Notes: generated by a model from the letters alone, not told the origin. A DNA stretch of 64,000 bases from Chitinophaga oryziterrae (GCF_009758125.1 NZ_WRXO01000004.1:124001-188000), one strand, 5' to 3'. Positions 1 to 9,655 are shown, counted from the first letter of the stretch. Program-made: numbers and translations.

Positions 1-47
1 GCATGAAATAACAAAATACAGTCCTGGTATTTATTCATCTTATCTAT

Positions 48-3000
48 TCAATGTTTCGGCACTGGTGGTAACCACTCACTTGCAGAAGGTACCGTACGCC
101 CTCCAGGTCCTGCATTATTTCCGCTGCCATCCTGTGTCATCTGCCAGTTCAACGTATACATGGTATGCCACATATCCACATTAATTGCAGCAGCAGGAAC
201 GTTAGGCGTAGTCACTAACAGATTTCCTGCCGGTGCATTTTTACCATATTGGTAAATAGTCATGCTGTAGTCACCAGGAGCATCGCCGGCATTACTATAA
301 TACAGCACAAACAGAAAGGTTGATAAATTATCCCCAACAGCCACCAGATCAAGATAAGTAACGTTTTCAGGCAGACTTAAGGTCGGAGATGGATTATTGT
401 TATTGGAGAAACAACTTACAGGCTTTCCATTCAAGTCAAAAGCCTGTATCCTGGCAAGATTAAGGTCATTTGATATCAACTGCTCCAACACCAGAATTGT
501 ACCATCATAGGAGCAGGTAATTGCCACAGGTGTAAACAACAATCCTGCCCTGCCATTGCTTCCATTATAATCCAGTGCTTTTCCTGCAAAAGTGAGCGCT
601 ATTGGAATGTCACCATCTGCTAATCCTCCGTCCGGCGCGAGCGGAGTTATCATCATCTTACAATTTTTCTTGTTGACACCAATAGCATGCTTACCAGGAT
701 GCAGGGTAATAGCGTCAGGGAAATATTGAAATCTTCCGTAACTATTCTGTCCTGTAGACATATCAAAGATTCCGGATTTATCATCCAGATTTACTTTCCG
801 GAGATGATATCCGCCATCTTGATACGGATCGTTACCAGCCTTCCGCGGATCAATATAATAGCTGCCGAGATCAGGGTATGCGGGATCTGGTTCCGGATTT
901 CCATTTTTATCTACCTGGAACATGCCATTCTGCATTAAAAATTTGGGTGGAAAGCAATCATATGCCAATTGCGATAAGCCTGAAAATGCGCAGGTAGGAA
1001 ATTTCACATCAGTCATTGCTATACCAGGGATATCCACATTCAGGAAAGCATATAACTGGCCGGGGGACTGGTTTGAACAATCTGTAATTCCTAATCCGGC
1101 CGCTTTGTAGGAGAGTCCCACCATACCGTAACGCTGACTGATAGCCAGTCCCATCCATTCTGATATAGCATTTCCATTTTGACTATTATTCGCATTGGCC
1201 AACGTAGCAGTTGGAGGTTGAGATTGCGACATCCAACTGTATTGTCCATTATAACCCAATATGGCAGTGTGTTGATAAATAGAATTACTATCCAGGGGGA
1301 TTGGTTTTTGCAGGAGATACATTGTGATATTTGCAGTAATTGCTTCATTATTCTCCAATACACCGGTGGTAGCTTTTCCCGCCATCCAATTATCGATGTA
1401 GAAATCCACTTCAAACTTCACTTTTCCACCGAGTGTATTGCTGAAACTTGTATTCAGGACCGGTGGATAATTAGAAGGATCGAGCGGTACAGGCTCAGAT
1501 GTAACGGCAGCCCTGTTCTGTTCCTGGTAGATCATCTTAGCAATATAACTTGCCCTGGAGCCGGAAGGGACCGCCGGAAAGGCGCCATGGCGCGGGTCTG
1601 GATGAATGGTAAGACTGCTGGTGATAGTGGTAGAAATACTATTGGGAATCATGTACGGACAATTCACCAATTCAATAATGGTTTGCGACATCTGGATCAC
1701 ATCAGCAGCAATATTGATAGCCAGCACCACCCATCCTGCAAATGGGATAGCATCTTCTATGACTTCTTCCGACATTTGCTCCTCACACCATTCCAATAGT
1801 GAGCTTAATCCTATATCAAAGAGAATTTGACCAGCGCTGGATATTGCGCTCCAATCTATCTGCTTATTAGCAATACCATCATATCCAATCTCTCCCCCGA
1901 AATACACCAAACCAAGTGTTGCGGCTGCAGCAATAACCTTAGGTTCTTTCAGAAACTGGTACAGTGGTTTATATGTTTGCGCAGCAACACCAAAGCCCAT
2001 GAAAAAAGCAGGGATTACAAAATTTACCAGACTTGTAGTAATTGCTCCAATGGCCATGCCTTTTCCAAAACTGAGGCAGCCGATTCCAAAACCACCTCCA
2101 TAGATATTGGCAGAAACGGCACCTTCCGGGAAGGTTAATTTCACCACTAATTCACCGGGAACACCAGCGTCAATAACGCCTTTAATAGTATCTACTGCAC
2201 TTACCCAACCTAAATAACGCAGGTCGTCTCTGTCGAGTTTAACAGCATTCATCACCTCACTGGCTAATTCTCCATCATCCGGGTACCAGTTGGGAGTGCT
2301 CATGGGATTACCGTTGGCATCCAGGAACTGGATATATGCGCCCAAACAACGGATGTAATAATTGTCCAACGTTAGTTCTACCTGGCGATTACCGGAATCA
2401 ACCACTTTTATGCTTGCCTGTAAGCCATAGGTTTCCGTTGTATCTGCAAGCGCAGCTGTCCAGTTATCATCTTTTGATATATGTGATTTTATATTTTCGG
2501 GGAGATATACACCTTGTTCTTTAGCAATATTTTCGCCGGCAGATTGAACGCTGTTACCTGTTTGCGCATGCCAGCAGGCACCTTTTAAACGCAGGTCGTT
2601 TTTAGTACTGATCAGCACCGCTGTCATAGCATCGCCGGCTATTTGCATAATATCATCCGTTGGAACGAGTGTTTGCTGCATTCCCAATTTACCTGCATTA
2701 AAATCAACATAACGCGCCCATCCTGAATCTGTGGCAGGAGGACCTGCAGATGCCATGGCTGTGGCCAGGTTGTTAATTAGAGAATAGGTATTTGCGGCTT
2801 TGAACTGGTCCATATGCTCCTGTATGCAATCAGCCGTAGCAGCATCCATCGAATTCAAATCACAATGATGGGATATGAGTGTTTTGGCTGTCTCCACATA
2901 ATGCGTAACATGCGATTTTACTGCCGGTTGTCTATTGTTCGCCGCAGTATTCGCACTTTTTTCCGGTGTTACCAATATCGCTACATGATGAATACCATTT

Positions 3001-3299
3001 TTGCCTGGCAATGTTTTTGTTTTATTCTGATGCCTGATAGAATAGCGTATTACTGATCCATGTGGAACTTCAACAGGCTGCCCGGTATAATGAGTTAACT
3101 GACTGTCTTTAAACAACTGCAGTGATGGGAATTGCTTTCTTGCATTGGCGCGGGTTTCAGGAGTATGTTCCGCTAATGGATATTTCTTCCCGGCGATATA
3201 TACCCAGTAATCTTCACCGGGCAATTTGTCGGAAAGATCTGTATGGAAAATATATAACTGTCCCTGACCGGGTGTTTGCGAAGATTGTTCGGAAGACAT
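48..3299 (-). CDS. Large hypothetical protein with hydrophobic central segment
   Basis: I do not recognise a family for this 1083-residue protein. It has no signal peptide. The first ~110 residues look like a small beta-rich domain. Residues ~130-400 are mixed and include a WARYVDF stretch. Residues ~400-550 hold several hydrophobic, Gly/Ala-rich segments (FVIPAFFMGFGVAAQ, VIAAAATLGLVYFGG, AIPFAGWVVLAINIAADVI) that could insert into a membrane. The C-terminal ~450 residues are Gly/Asn/Pro-rich and beta-like, possibly a propeller. It is the last gene of a three-gene minus-strand operon behind two exported pentapeptide-repeat proteins, 51 bp after the previous one. The hydrophobic centre between soluble domains is compatible with a pore-forming or effector protein, but that is inference only. 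The start is the only sensible ATG next to the gap. Confidence 0.8.
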   Translation of the reverse strand: MSSEQSSQTPGQGQLYIFHTDLSDKLPGEDYWVYIAGKKYPLAEHTPETRANARKQFPSLQLFKDSQLTHYTGQPVEVPHGSVIRYSIRHQNKTKTLPGKNGIHHVAILVTPEKSANTAANNRQPAVKSHVTHYVETAKTLISHHCDLNSMDAATADCIQEHMDQFKAANTYSLINNLATAMASAGPPATDSGWARYVDFNAGKLGMQQTLVPTDDIMQIAGDAMTAVLISTKNDLRLKGACWHAQTGNSVQSAGENIAKEQGVYLPENIKSHISKDDNWTAALADTTETYGLQASIKVVDSGNRQVELTLDNYYIRCLGAYIQFLDANGNPMSTPNWYPDDGELASEVMNAVKLDRDDLRYLGWVSAVDTIKGVIDAGVPGELVVKLTFPEGAVSANIYGGGFGIGCLSFGKGMAIGAITTSLVNFVIPAFFMGFGVAAQTYKPLYQFLKEPKVIAAAATLGLVYFGGEIGYDGIANKQIDWSAISSAGQILFDIGLSSLLEWCEEQMSEEVIEDAIPFAGWVVLAINIAADVIQMSQTIIELVNCPYMIPNSISTTITSSLTIHPDPRHGAFPAVPSGSRASYIAKMIYQEQNRAAVTSEPVPLDPSNYPPVLNTSFSNTLGGKVKFEVDFYIDNWMAGKATTGVLENNEAITANITMYLLQKPIPLDSNSIYQHTAILGYNGQYSWMSQSQPPTATLANANNSQNGNAISEWMGLAISQRYGMVGLSYKAAGLGITDCSNQSPGQLYAFLNVDIPGIAMTDVKFPTCAFSGLSQLAYDCFPPKFLMQNGMFQVDKNGNPEPDPAYPDLGSYYIDPRKAGNDPYQDGGYHLRKVNLDDKSGIFDMSTGQNSYGRFQYFPDAITLHPGKHAIGVNKKNCKMMITPLAPDGGLADGDIPIALTFAGKALDYNGSNGRAGLLFTPVAITCSYDGTILVLEQLISNDLNLARIQAFDLNGKPVSCFSNNNNPSPTLSLPENVTYLDLVAVGDNLSTFLFVLYYSNAGDAPGDYSMTIYQYGKNAPAGNLLVTTPNVPAAAINVDMWHTMYTLNWQMTQDGSGNNAGPGGRTVPSASEWLPPVPKH

Positions 3300-3350
3300 A
3301 AGAAATGGTTTTATGAAGGTTAAGATGAGGGAGGGCTATGTATTGATGGA

Positions 3351-4922
3351 TTAGAATTGTAAGACTTGTTTGCAGACCCCGGGCAGTCCATCCTGACCGT
3401 TTTTCCCCCAGCAATCTTTAACTGAATTTTGAGAACTACTACCTCCTTTCCCCGGATTGCCTCCTTTTCCCAGATAGGCACCGTAGCTACCATTGACAGT
3501 ACTATGCCCATACATTCCTATACAAGCTGAAGGGCCGCCATTACCACCTGCACCGCCGCCGGCACTGATAACCCCTGCACCGCCGGCACCACCATTGCTG
3601 CCAGCCCCGGCGATAATGGTAGAAGTATTATCAATATTCAATGTTGCATCGCTCAATAAAATACCAAAGCTACCACCGCCCTGAAATCCGCCGGTACCGG
3701 GACAGAGTTCATAGCAAGCATCGCTGGTACCTGATCCACCTGATCCGCCTGATATACCCATCCACCCCCAAGGTGGCGCACAACAAATTCCATTCACTGA
3801 ACTGCTGGCTGTTCCTCCAGGACCACAATTTGCATAGTCCGGGCCATGACACATGAGGCAACAGGTAGAACCAGCTCCGGAAAGACCATTCCTTGCATCA
3901 AATGGAGTACCCGCATAAATATTCACACTACTTAAAGAAACGGTAGTACCTTTATATGCCTGCAATACTATACTGGACAGCGTGCTCGCTCCTTCAACAC
4001 CGCTCATCATCAAATTGGAGAAACTGACGTTTGCAGATCCCTCCATAATCAGGAAAATCGGAAACCCCCACATTGTACCCGCTGAAACTGAGGATTGATA
4101 AGGCGTTGGTGCCCATCCGTTCATTTCATCCAGTCCACCAACAAATTCAATGTTTTTAGTTATCTCAACAAATTTTTCAACAATAAATGTATCCGCTGAC
4201 ATTCCTATAATACCATTAGCAGGTGCAATAGACACTGCATAGGCGATTGTCTGACAGGGATTTCCTGCGGTCCCGCAACCAGTAGCATCTCTACCCCGGA
4301 GTGATACATATACGCTGTCGCCGGCATTTTTTCTACTCCTCTTTTCTTTATCCACTATATACGTCCTGCAGGGAAGAAATTCAACCTTGCTTACATCATC
4401 TTTCTTCATAAACCGTTTCAATTCACATGGGAGTTTAGTACCCTCAAAACTTGGAGGCGTGGGATTCTTATCATTTCTTATAACCAGTTTTAATCCAAAT
4501 GTCGCATCGGTTAAATTGCTATGATTAAAAATTGTTCCATTGACATTGGTAAAGCTAAAAACTGCGTTCTGTAAAGAGGCGCCTGTAAAATCAGCATGAC
4601 TGCAATCCCCCCTGGAGAAATTTGCGGGACCTTTGTTGCTGGAGTTGATCTGTGCGCTCCTGAAATTGGCTCTTTGCATACTGGCATTATCAAACATGGC
4701 ACCATTCAATGTACAATTACTGAAATTAGCATTGTCCAGTTTTGCGAAAGAGAAGTTCGCATTAGTGAGGTCCTGTCCACTAAAATCGTGTCCCCGTAAA
4801 TCACAGGCAGGACAATTATAGGGTGTTTGTGTAAATCCTTTTATGCTCAGTAACAGCAAGAAACAGGCGATGATATGCTTCTTTTGTTGTTTAGGCCAAC
4901 AATGCACATTGTTTTTTTCCAT
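3351..4922 (-). CDS. Exported pentapeptide-repeat / glycine-rich beta-helix protein
   Basis: A 523-residue protein with an N-terminal hydrophobic export signal (IIACFLLLLSIKGFTQ, cleavage near residue 32). Residues ~38-145 are pentapeptide repeats of the A(N/D)(F/L)xx type (LTNANFSFAKLDNANFSNC). A middle domain from ~195 (DSVYVSLRGRDATGCGTAGNPCQTI) resembles the parallel beta-helix proteins that describe 'unusually frequent' segments (DUF1565-like). The last ~150 residues are very Gly/Ser/Cys-rich (GGAGGAGVISAGGGAGGNGG). All parts suggest an elongated beta-solenoid on or outside the cell surface. It sits 33 bp after the pentapeptide-LRR gene and 51 bp before the 1083-aa gene, so all three are probably co-transcribed. 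No catalytic motif is visible; adhesion or scaffolding is a guess. Confidence 0.8.
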   Translation of the reverse strand: MEKNNVHCWPKQQKKHIIACFLLLLSIKGFTQTPYNCPACDLRGHDFSGQDLTNANFSFAKLDNANFSNCTLNGAMFDNASMQRANFRSAQINSSNKGPANFSRGDCSHADFTGASLQNAVFSFTNVNGTIFNHSNLTDATFGLKLVIRNDKNPTPPSFEGTKLPCELKRFMKKDDVSKVEFLPCRTYIVDKEKRSRKNAGDSVYVSLRGRDATGCGTAGNPCQTIAYAVSIAPANGIIGMSADTFIVEKFVEITKNIEFVGGLDEMNGWAPTPYQSSVSAGTMWGFPIFLIMEGSANVSFSNLMMSGVEGASTLSSIVLQAYKGTTVSLSSVNIYAGTPFDARNGLSGAGSTCCLMCHGPDYANCGPGGTASSSVNGICCAPPWGWMGISGGSGGSGTSDACYELCPGTGGFQGGGSFGILLSDATLNIDNTSTIIAGAGSNGGAGGAGVISAGGGAGGNGGPSACIGMYGHSTVNGSYGAYLGKGGNPGKGGSSSQNSVKDCWGKNGQDGLPGVCKQVLQF

Positions 4923-4955
4923 AATACATCATGTTTAGAGATTAACAAGAGATCA

Positions 4956-7205
4956 CTACTTACGTTTTCTGCTATTGCAGCCGGTATTAACGCCACACCT
5001 GGAATATTTCAGGAAGTCCCTTTCAGGCTCGGTAGCACCTAATCCAAGAGAGCTGCAATTAAAAGGCAGGTTACAGGCCAGATCCATACAGGTCAGGAAG
5101 CTGGTTCCGTTTGCAAAGATATTTTTGAGGTTACCTACGGTCTTAAGAGAGTTATTCTGCAGGAAGATAGTAGTAAGAATCGATAGCTTACTCAAATCCC
5201 CTACCGTAGTAAGTTTGTTATTGGAAAGATCCAGGTAATTAAGATATATTTGCCGGGAGAAGTCTAATTTTTCAATCTGGTTGGCAGATGCATCTACAAA
5301 AGCCAGCGCACAGTCCGGATCAAATGCGATAGCAGTGATAGCATTATTGGAGGCATCCAGATAAAGCAATAATGAATCTCCCGATAAATTCAGCGTACCC
5401 AACAAATTATTATACGCAACTTTCAAGGTGTTAATGGAGTTCAGTTTTTGGAAGAAACCACCATCTATGAGTTTGTTTCTTGACAGATCCAGGCTTCGGA
5501 GGGCGGTGAAATATTCCAATCCTTCCAGGTTAGTAATATTATGGTTAGAGCAATCCAATATCAGTACCTGTGCCGCCAATGAACGGGTAATCTGTCTGCT
5601 GGCATCCCCCTTAAAGAGATAGTCAATGATTGCCTTTTTTAAATTAGGATCAGTAAATTGAATCACGCCGGTGGTATCCTGGTTATTGTTGCTGCAGGAA
5701 GGTTTTGTCCATACTGTTTGTGTAACATGCTGCGAATTACAATGAGCGGTATTCCAATTGGGAACAATCCATTGTGATCCCTGGCATTTGGCATTATCAC
5801 CATTGGGGCATGTGACAGCATTGCCCAGCTTAGGGAAAATTGTGGCGCCATAACCAACCTGATTGATGGTAATAGTACCACAATGATATCCATCAAGTCC
5901 CTGACAGCAGGAATCCGAGGGAATCATTACTGCATCCGCAAAATTAGCATTAGACACCGTGGCGCTGGTAAAATCGGCGCCCCCTAACTGAGAACAGGAG
6001 AAATCCACCCCAGCCCCTCCACCGACAGATTCAATGGTGGCGCTATTGAACTTTGCTTTCTGCAATATAGCATTGGCGAAAATAACGCCCTGCAGGCTAC
6101 TACTACTGAAATCTGCCAAAGGCATTACTGCTCCGCTGAAATTGGTATTCTGCAGTGTGCCATTCTGGAAAAGTGTTTTTACAGCATAGACATTCATGAA
6201 ACTAACTGCATTTATTGCAGTTGAATTGAAGCTGGAATAAGATATATCCGAGCTCGAAAAATCTGCGACATTATACGGCTTATTCGACTGAAAGAACGCT
6301 TTGCTAAAAGTACAGCTATCGGCCAACGCACCTAAAAAAGATACACCGGACATAATAGCAGCAGTAAAATCGCCATGATGCAGCGTGGCATTATTCATAA
6401 CAGCGCCTGAAAAATCCGCACCGCTGTCATTACTGGCGTTATAACATTTTACATTGCTCAGGTTTGCGTACTTGAAACTGGTACTGATAAATTTCGCATT
6501 ATATAATGTGGCACCAGAGAGGTCGGCATAACTCATATCTGAGCCCGACAAGTCAGCACCGGTCATGATACAGTTCCGGAAATTGAAATTTGTGAAATTA
6601 TTTCCCTTCATCATAGCGCCCGTAATATTCCTGTTGGCAAACGAAAAAGAAGAAGGGGTAAATCCGTTAATCCTGCTGTTACTAAGGTCTGTATAAGACC
6701 AGTAGACCGTAGGCCAACGTGCGATCGGAAAGCGGTCTAAGTCGACAACAGTTCCCACAAATTTTGTTCTCTGGTTATCGGAAGCAAGTCTGATTACCAT
6801 ATTCAGTCCAAATAGCGCCCCTATTAACTGTGCATTTGTGAAATCGGTAGCAGTTAAAGTAGCATATTGAAGATTAGCGTACTTCATATCGGCATTCTTG
6901 AAAATGGTATGGTCCAGAACAGTGGCCGCCAGGCTAACAGGCCCTTTGTCTGACTTTCCCATAACAGCGCCGGTAAAATCGGCATTCGTGAGATCCATAT
7001 TCGCAAACTGGCAGCCGTTCAGGATGGAATTGACAAATTTTGCGCCTACCAATGCATCTCTGGCCATGGTAGTGAAGTTATAGTTTGTCATATCTTTTCC
7101 TGAAAAATCGAGGGCTTTATTTGAAGGTTTTTTATGCTGTGCCTGTACCTGAATTAACAATAAGCACATCATCCATAATAGCAATTTGAGGGTTTTCATA
7201 AACAA
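4956..7205 (-). CDS. Exported pentapeptide-repeat plus leucine-rich-repeat protein
   Basis: A 749-residue protein with a signal peptide (LLLWMMCLLLIQVQAQ). Residues ~30-440 form a long series of pentapeptide repeats (MTGADLSGSDMSYADLSGA and many more), expected to fold as a right-handed quadrilateral beta-helix. A Cys-containing linker (residues ~440-510) precedes a leucine-rich repeat region at ~545-720 with canonical LxxLxLxxN spacing (FTALRSLDLSRNKLI, LNYLDLSNNKLTTV). A basic, Cys-containing tail ends the protein. First gene of the three-gene operon; a candidate promoter lies immediately upstream. Pentapeptide and LRR arrays are binding surfaces, so a surface interaction role is likely, but the partner is unknown. 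I see no LPXTG or T9SS-type sorting signal. Confidence 0.85.
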   Translation of the reverse strand: MFMKTLKLLLWMMCLLLIQVQAQHKKPSNKALDFSGKDMTNYNFTTMARDALVGAKFVNSILNGCQFANMDLTNADFTGAVMGKSDKGPVSLAATVLDHTIFKNADMKYANLQYATLTATDFTNAQLIGALFGLNMVIRLASDNQRTKFVGTVVDLDRFPIARWPTVYWSYTDLSNSRINGFTPSSFSFANRNITGAMMKGNNFTNFNFRNCIMTGADLSGSDMSYADLSGATLYNAKFISTSFKYANLSNVKCYNASNDSGADFSGAVMNNATLHHGDFTAAIMSGVSFLGALADSCTFSKAFFQSNKPYNVADFSSSDISYSSFNSTAINAVSFMNVYAVKTLFQNGTLQNTNFSGAVMPLADFSSSSLQGVIFANAILQKAKFNSATIESVGGGAGVDFSCSQLGGADFTSATVSNANFADAVMIPSDSCCQGLDGYHCGTITINQVGYGATIFPKLGNAVTCPNGDNAKCQGSQWIVPNWNTAHCNSQHVTQTVWTKPSCSNNNQDTTGVIQFTDPNLKKAIIDYLFKGDASRQITRSLAAQVLILDCSNHNITNLEGLEYFTALRSLDLSRNKLIDGGFFQKLNSINTLKVAYNNLLGTLNLSGDSLLLYLDASNNAITAIAFDPDCALAFVDASANQIEKLDFSRQIYLNYLDLSNNKLTTVGDLSKLSILTTIFLQNNSLKTVGNLKNIFANGTSFLTCMDLACNLPFNCSSLGLGATEPERDFLKYSRCGVNTGCNSRKRK

Positions 7206-7222
7206 CTATTTTATTTATGCAG

Positions 7223-7250
7223 TAAAAATAGCAACACTTTACATGACCAA
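7223..7250 (-). promoter_or_regulatory. Candidate Bacteroidota-type promoter for the pentapeptide operon
   Basis: Read on the minus strand, a TTG box is followed after 17 nt by TATTTTTA, one base off the Bacteroidota -7 consensus TAnnTTTG. It ends about 17 bp before the ATG of the pentapeptide-LRR gene. Placement is by eye only. Confidence 0.35.
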
Positions 7251-7846
7251 GGGTTTACCGGTAACTATAAATGCAGACGTGAGATCAACACTTCAATCGA
7301 ACAAAGACAATCGGGAACAGTAGTATTTAAATCTGACAATAAGGGTTTTCAAATAAAACAATACAAAAAAACTAAATCTTCCTGGTTATTTTCTGCACCA
7401 AATGGTGATTAAATTTAATCAAAAGAACATTACCAAAACAATTCTGCATTATATTTTTATAAATTTTTAATCAATAAATCTAACTGATATTAAAAAGCGC
7501 AAAACCACATTAAATAATATTTGATTAGCCCGCTGTAAAAATATTTTATCAGGATACCGACACTATATACAGATTAAAAATTGAAGAAAACAAACGGATT
7601 ATTTTTTTGAAAAAAGTACAGGCACATACATTCACCCAATGGATACCTGAAAAAGATGCATCCCTTAACCTGTATAAAGTATAGAAAAAAAATCGAGGTT
7701 AAAAGATGGCTACTTACACAATATTGATCAGTTATCGAATGAAAAGAAAATTCCTATGTTTTATTTAGGGTATTGCAAGCATGAAAACTAAGGTTCCCTA
7801 TTATGGTATTCCCAGGAATTAGTACACATTAACAGGTACTCAGATT

Positions 7847-7870
7847 CTAAGAAGTATTGTTAAGAAAAGG
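7847..7870 (+). mobile_element. Tiny IS3 orfB-like scrap
   Basis: These 24 bases match 22 of 24 bases at 58913-58936, inside the second IS3 relic of this window. In frame they read LRSIVKKR, corresponding to LRSIVKKK of the IS3 transposase linker region. The match stops where the palindrome begins. Short enough that chance is not excluded. Confidence 0.35.
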
Positions 7871-7966
7871 GATTGAACAGGTATTGATAAGGTTCATCCT
7901 ACGTTTATCCTACGTTCGCAACGTAGGATAAACGTAGGATGAACCTTATCAATACCTGTTCAATCC
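7870..7966. repeat. 97-bp palindrome with 47-bp arms and 3-nt loop
   Basis: Left arm 7870-7916 and right arm 7920-7966 are perfectly complementary, separated only by CGC. Each arm holds two tandem copies of the decamer ATCCTACGTT (or its complement), giving four copies around the centre. No T-tract follows, so it is not a simple terminator. It could be a REP/MITE-like element, a fold-back relic of transposition or a protein-binding site. It lies in a non-coding zone between two unrelated loci and starts exactly where an IS3-like scrap ends. Confidence 0.9.
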
Positions 7967-8412
7967 TACTTTATATAGGATCTTATTATAATCTGTGAAG
8001 GTGTATCCCTATGAAAATGGCAGGCAGATCTGGTGGTATGTTCTTCAAACCAAACGGTTAAATCCCTGGAAAAGTTAAGTGAGCTGGATATGAAAATTGT
8101 TAAATCGAATATCCTTATCCACATCATAAGGTGTCATCGGCGATGTTTCTTACTGGGTTACGGACAAAATTTTCAATTAAGAGTACAATTTGAGACAGCT
8201 ATCAAAGAACAAAATATCAGACTTCCGGCGCTGATATAATAGGAAAACCAGCAGGAAAAAGACAAAAAAGAGTAGTTGACGCAAAAATGCCTGGTGTAAG
8301 GCAGGGCCAGATGCGCTTAAATATGAAGATAAAGTGTCGACAAAGTGTCTACAGGCTATAATGGATTGTTCAATGCGCTAATTTGCGGGGAATTATAAAT
8401 GAATTAAATACT

Positions 8413-9243
8413 ATGCGTTTATCAAAATTTATCCCTGTAGTGCTTGTCGTTGCACTTTTCTTTAGCTGTAAAAAGGATGATAATGGGTCGGCGCCCACAA
8501 AACAGGCATATCTGCCTGCATCTTTCAATCTAACCGCTTCCGACGGATCTTTCGCAAAGTACGAGCTGGCCTATAATAATGACAACAGCGTTGCCACACT
8601 AACGAGTTCAATGTCAATGGGCGAGGGCGAAGTAGATACTGTCCATTTTTCTCACAACACAAATGGAGATTGTGTAAAAGTGACTTTTACCAATAATCAG
8701 GGTAGAATAGTAGGTAATAGTGACTCCCTCGTTTACCGGGATGGAAAAATGATCATTTTCCGGTTGGATGGTTCCGGCACGTTACAGGACAGCCTCGTAT
8801 ACACATTCAATAGCCAGGGAGATGTTATTATGATGGGTAATAAGGATACTGTTAGAAATGGAGACAGTAAGTCGCTGTATTATATGGAATTTTCGATTGT
8901 TAACGGGAATCCTCAAAGTTTCACAACATACAGCTATTATGCAGCTTCTGCCACTACTCAGCCCGAAATAACAAACTACACCTCCAACTATACCTACGAC
9001 AATAAGCCGAACGCATTTCAGGCTGTATTTCGTGCTGATCCTATCCTGGTATTTCTCCTGAGCAATAGTGCACTGTCGTATATTTCCATGGGACAAAATA
9101 ACATAACAAGTGTTACGCAATCCGGCTCACAGTTTGTTTTCGCCCCTACTTACGATACTGTTACAGGTTATTTGTCTTCTCAACAGATTATAATTGCGGG
9201 TACAACGCTCACTATTGACTATACATATGTTAAATCGAAATAA
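8413..9243 (+). CDS. Putative lipoprotein of unknown function
   Basis: A 276-residue protein from the ATG at 8413, chosen over the in-frame ATG at 8383 because it starts a clean lipoprotein signal: MRLSKF, a hydrophobic run, then the lipobox-like FFSC followed by KKDD, the acidic post-Cys pattern linked with surface export of Bacteroidota lipoproteins. The mature part is Ser/Thr/Asn/Tyr-rich and beta-like, with phrases such as YELAYNNDNSVATLTS and DSLVYTFNSQGDVIMMG that recall the YD/RHS-like 'DUF4595' type of lipoprotein; this is a resemblance, not an assignment. It appears monocistronic, with a gap on both sides. Confidence 0.75.
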   Translation: MRLSKFIPVVLVVALFFSCKKDDNGSAPTKQAYLPASFNLTASDGSFAKYELAYNNDNSVATLTSSMSMGEGEVDTVHFSHNTNGDCVKVTFTNNQGRIVGNSDSLVYRDGKMIIFRLDGSGTLQDSLVYTFNSQGDVIMMGNKDTVRNGDSKSLYYMEFSIVNGNPQSFTTYSYYAASATTQPEITNYTSNYTYDNKPNAFQAVFRADPILVFLLSNSALSYISMGQNNITSVTQSGSQFVFAPTYDTVTGYLSSQQIIIAGTTLTIDYTYVKSK

Positions 9244-9334
9244 CCCCTGGATATGGACGATATGTTGATCAACTGCCTGGAACCTTTATTTTCTTTCCAT
9301 TCCGCCCGTTTACGGCAGCCTAATCACATAAGTA

Positions 9335-9430
9335 ATGAAATTTTTCATATCCACTTCTTTCTTTTGCCTGGCCTTCATGCCTGCTTCTTCTGCCCAAACA
9401 CCTGATGCTAATGGTATTTACGTACTATAA
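9335..9430 (+). pseudogene. 5' fragment of a secreted-protein gene, cut by an intron relic
   Basis: An ATG at 9335 opens a perfect signal peptide (MKFFISTSFFCLAFMPASSA, then QTPDANGIYVL) but the frame stops after 31 codons. The stop lies just where similarity to a group II intron reverse transcriptase starts (~9418). The mature start QTPDANG is typical of exported Bacteroidota proteins. I infer a longer gene whose body was lost when the intron segment arrived. Its original product cannot be named. Confidence 0.5.
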
Positions 9431-9655
9431 CCGGACAAAGCACTTCCTCCATAAATGGTTAAACCATCGAGGCGGCAAACGTCTCTGGACGTGGAATAGA
9501 ATTGCAAAGCTGACTACAGAATGGATACCTCTTGTAAGATCAAAATCTATCACAGTTATCAAACAGCGAAGCCGTAAACAGAGGAACCGTGTGCAGGAAA
9601 TCTGTTCGCACGGGACTGTGGGGGAGCGGGGAGGTAACGAACCGCTCTACCCGGA
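9418..9655 (+). mobile_element. 3' end remnant of a group II intron (RT C-terminus, domains V and VI)
   Basis: The frame around 9430-9570 reads HKWLNHRGGKRLWTWN and then IPLVRSKSITV, which lines up with the C-terminal WLNRRSQRKSxxW...PLPxPKI pattern of bacterial group II intron maturases. It is followed by a domain-V-like hairpin at 9584-9618: CCGTG pairs CACGG with a GAAA tetraloop and a small bulge. A domain-VI-like stem follows (GAGCGG 9624-9629 with CCGCTC 9642-9647), then CTACCCG, the usual 3' intron end. The catalytic AGC triad of domain V is degenerate. Only about 240 bp survive, so the element is dead. Confidence 0.6.

Larger units (their letters stand above)
7251..8412. other. AT-rich intergenic relic zone
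   Basis: About 1.16 kb without a supportable gene. It contains the 97-bp palindrome and an IS3-like scrap listed separately. The short open frame at 8033-8239 has no RBS, no recognisable domain and unconvincing composition. The rest is AT-rich and shows no RNA gene I can recognise. Confidence 0.5.

Noticed and set aside
1179..1799. 206-aa open frame on the plus strand
   Set aside because: Shadow antisense to the 1083-aa gene; unnatural composition and no RBS.
7870..7966. CRISPR or terminator
   Set aside because: No spaced direct repeats with unique spacers and no T-tract; it is one large inverted repeat.
8033..8239. 68-aa open frame in the relic zone
   Set aside because: No similarity, no RBS and no neighbour context; probably chance.
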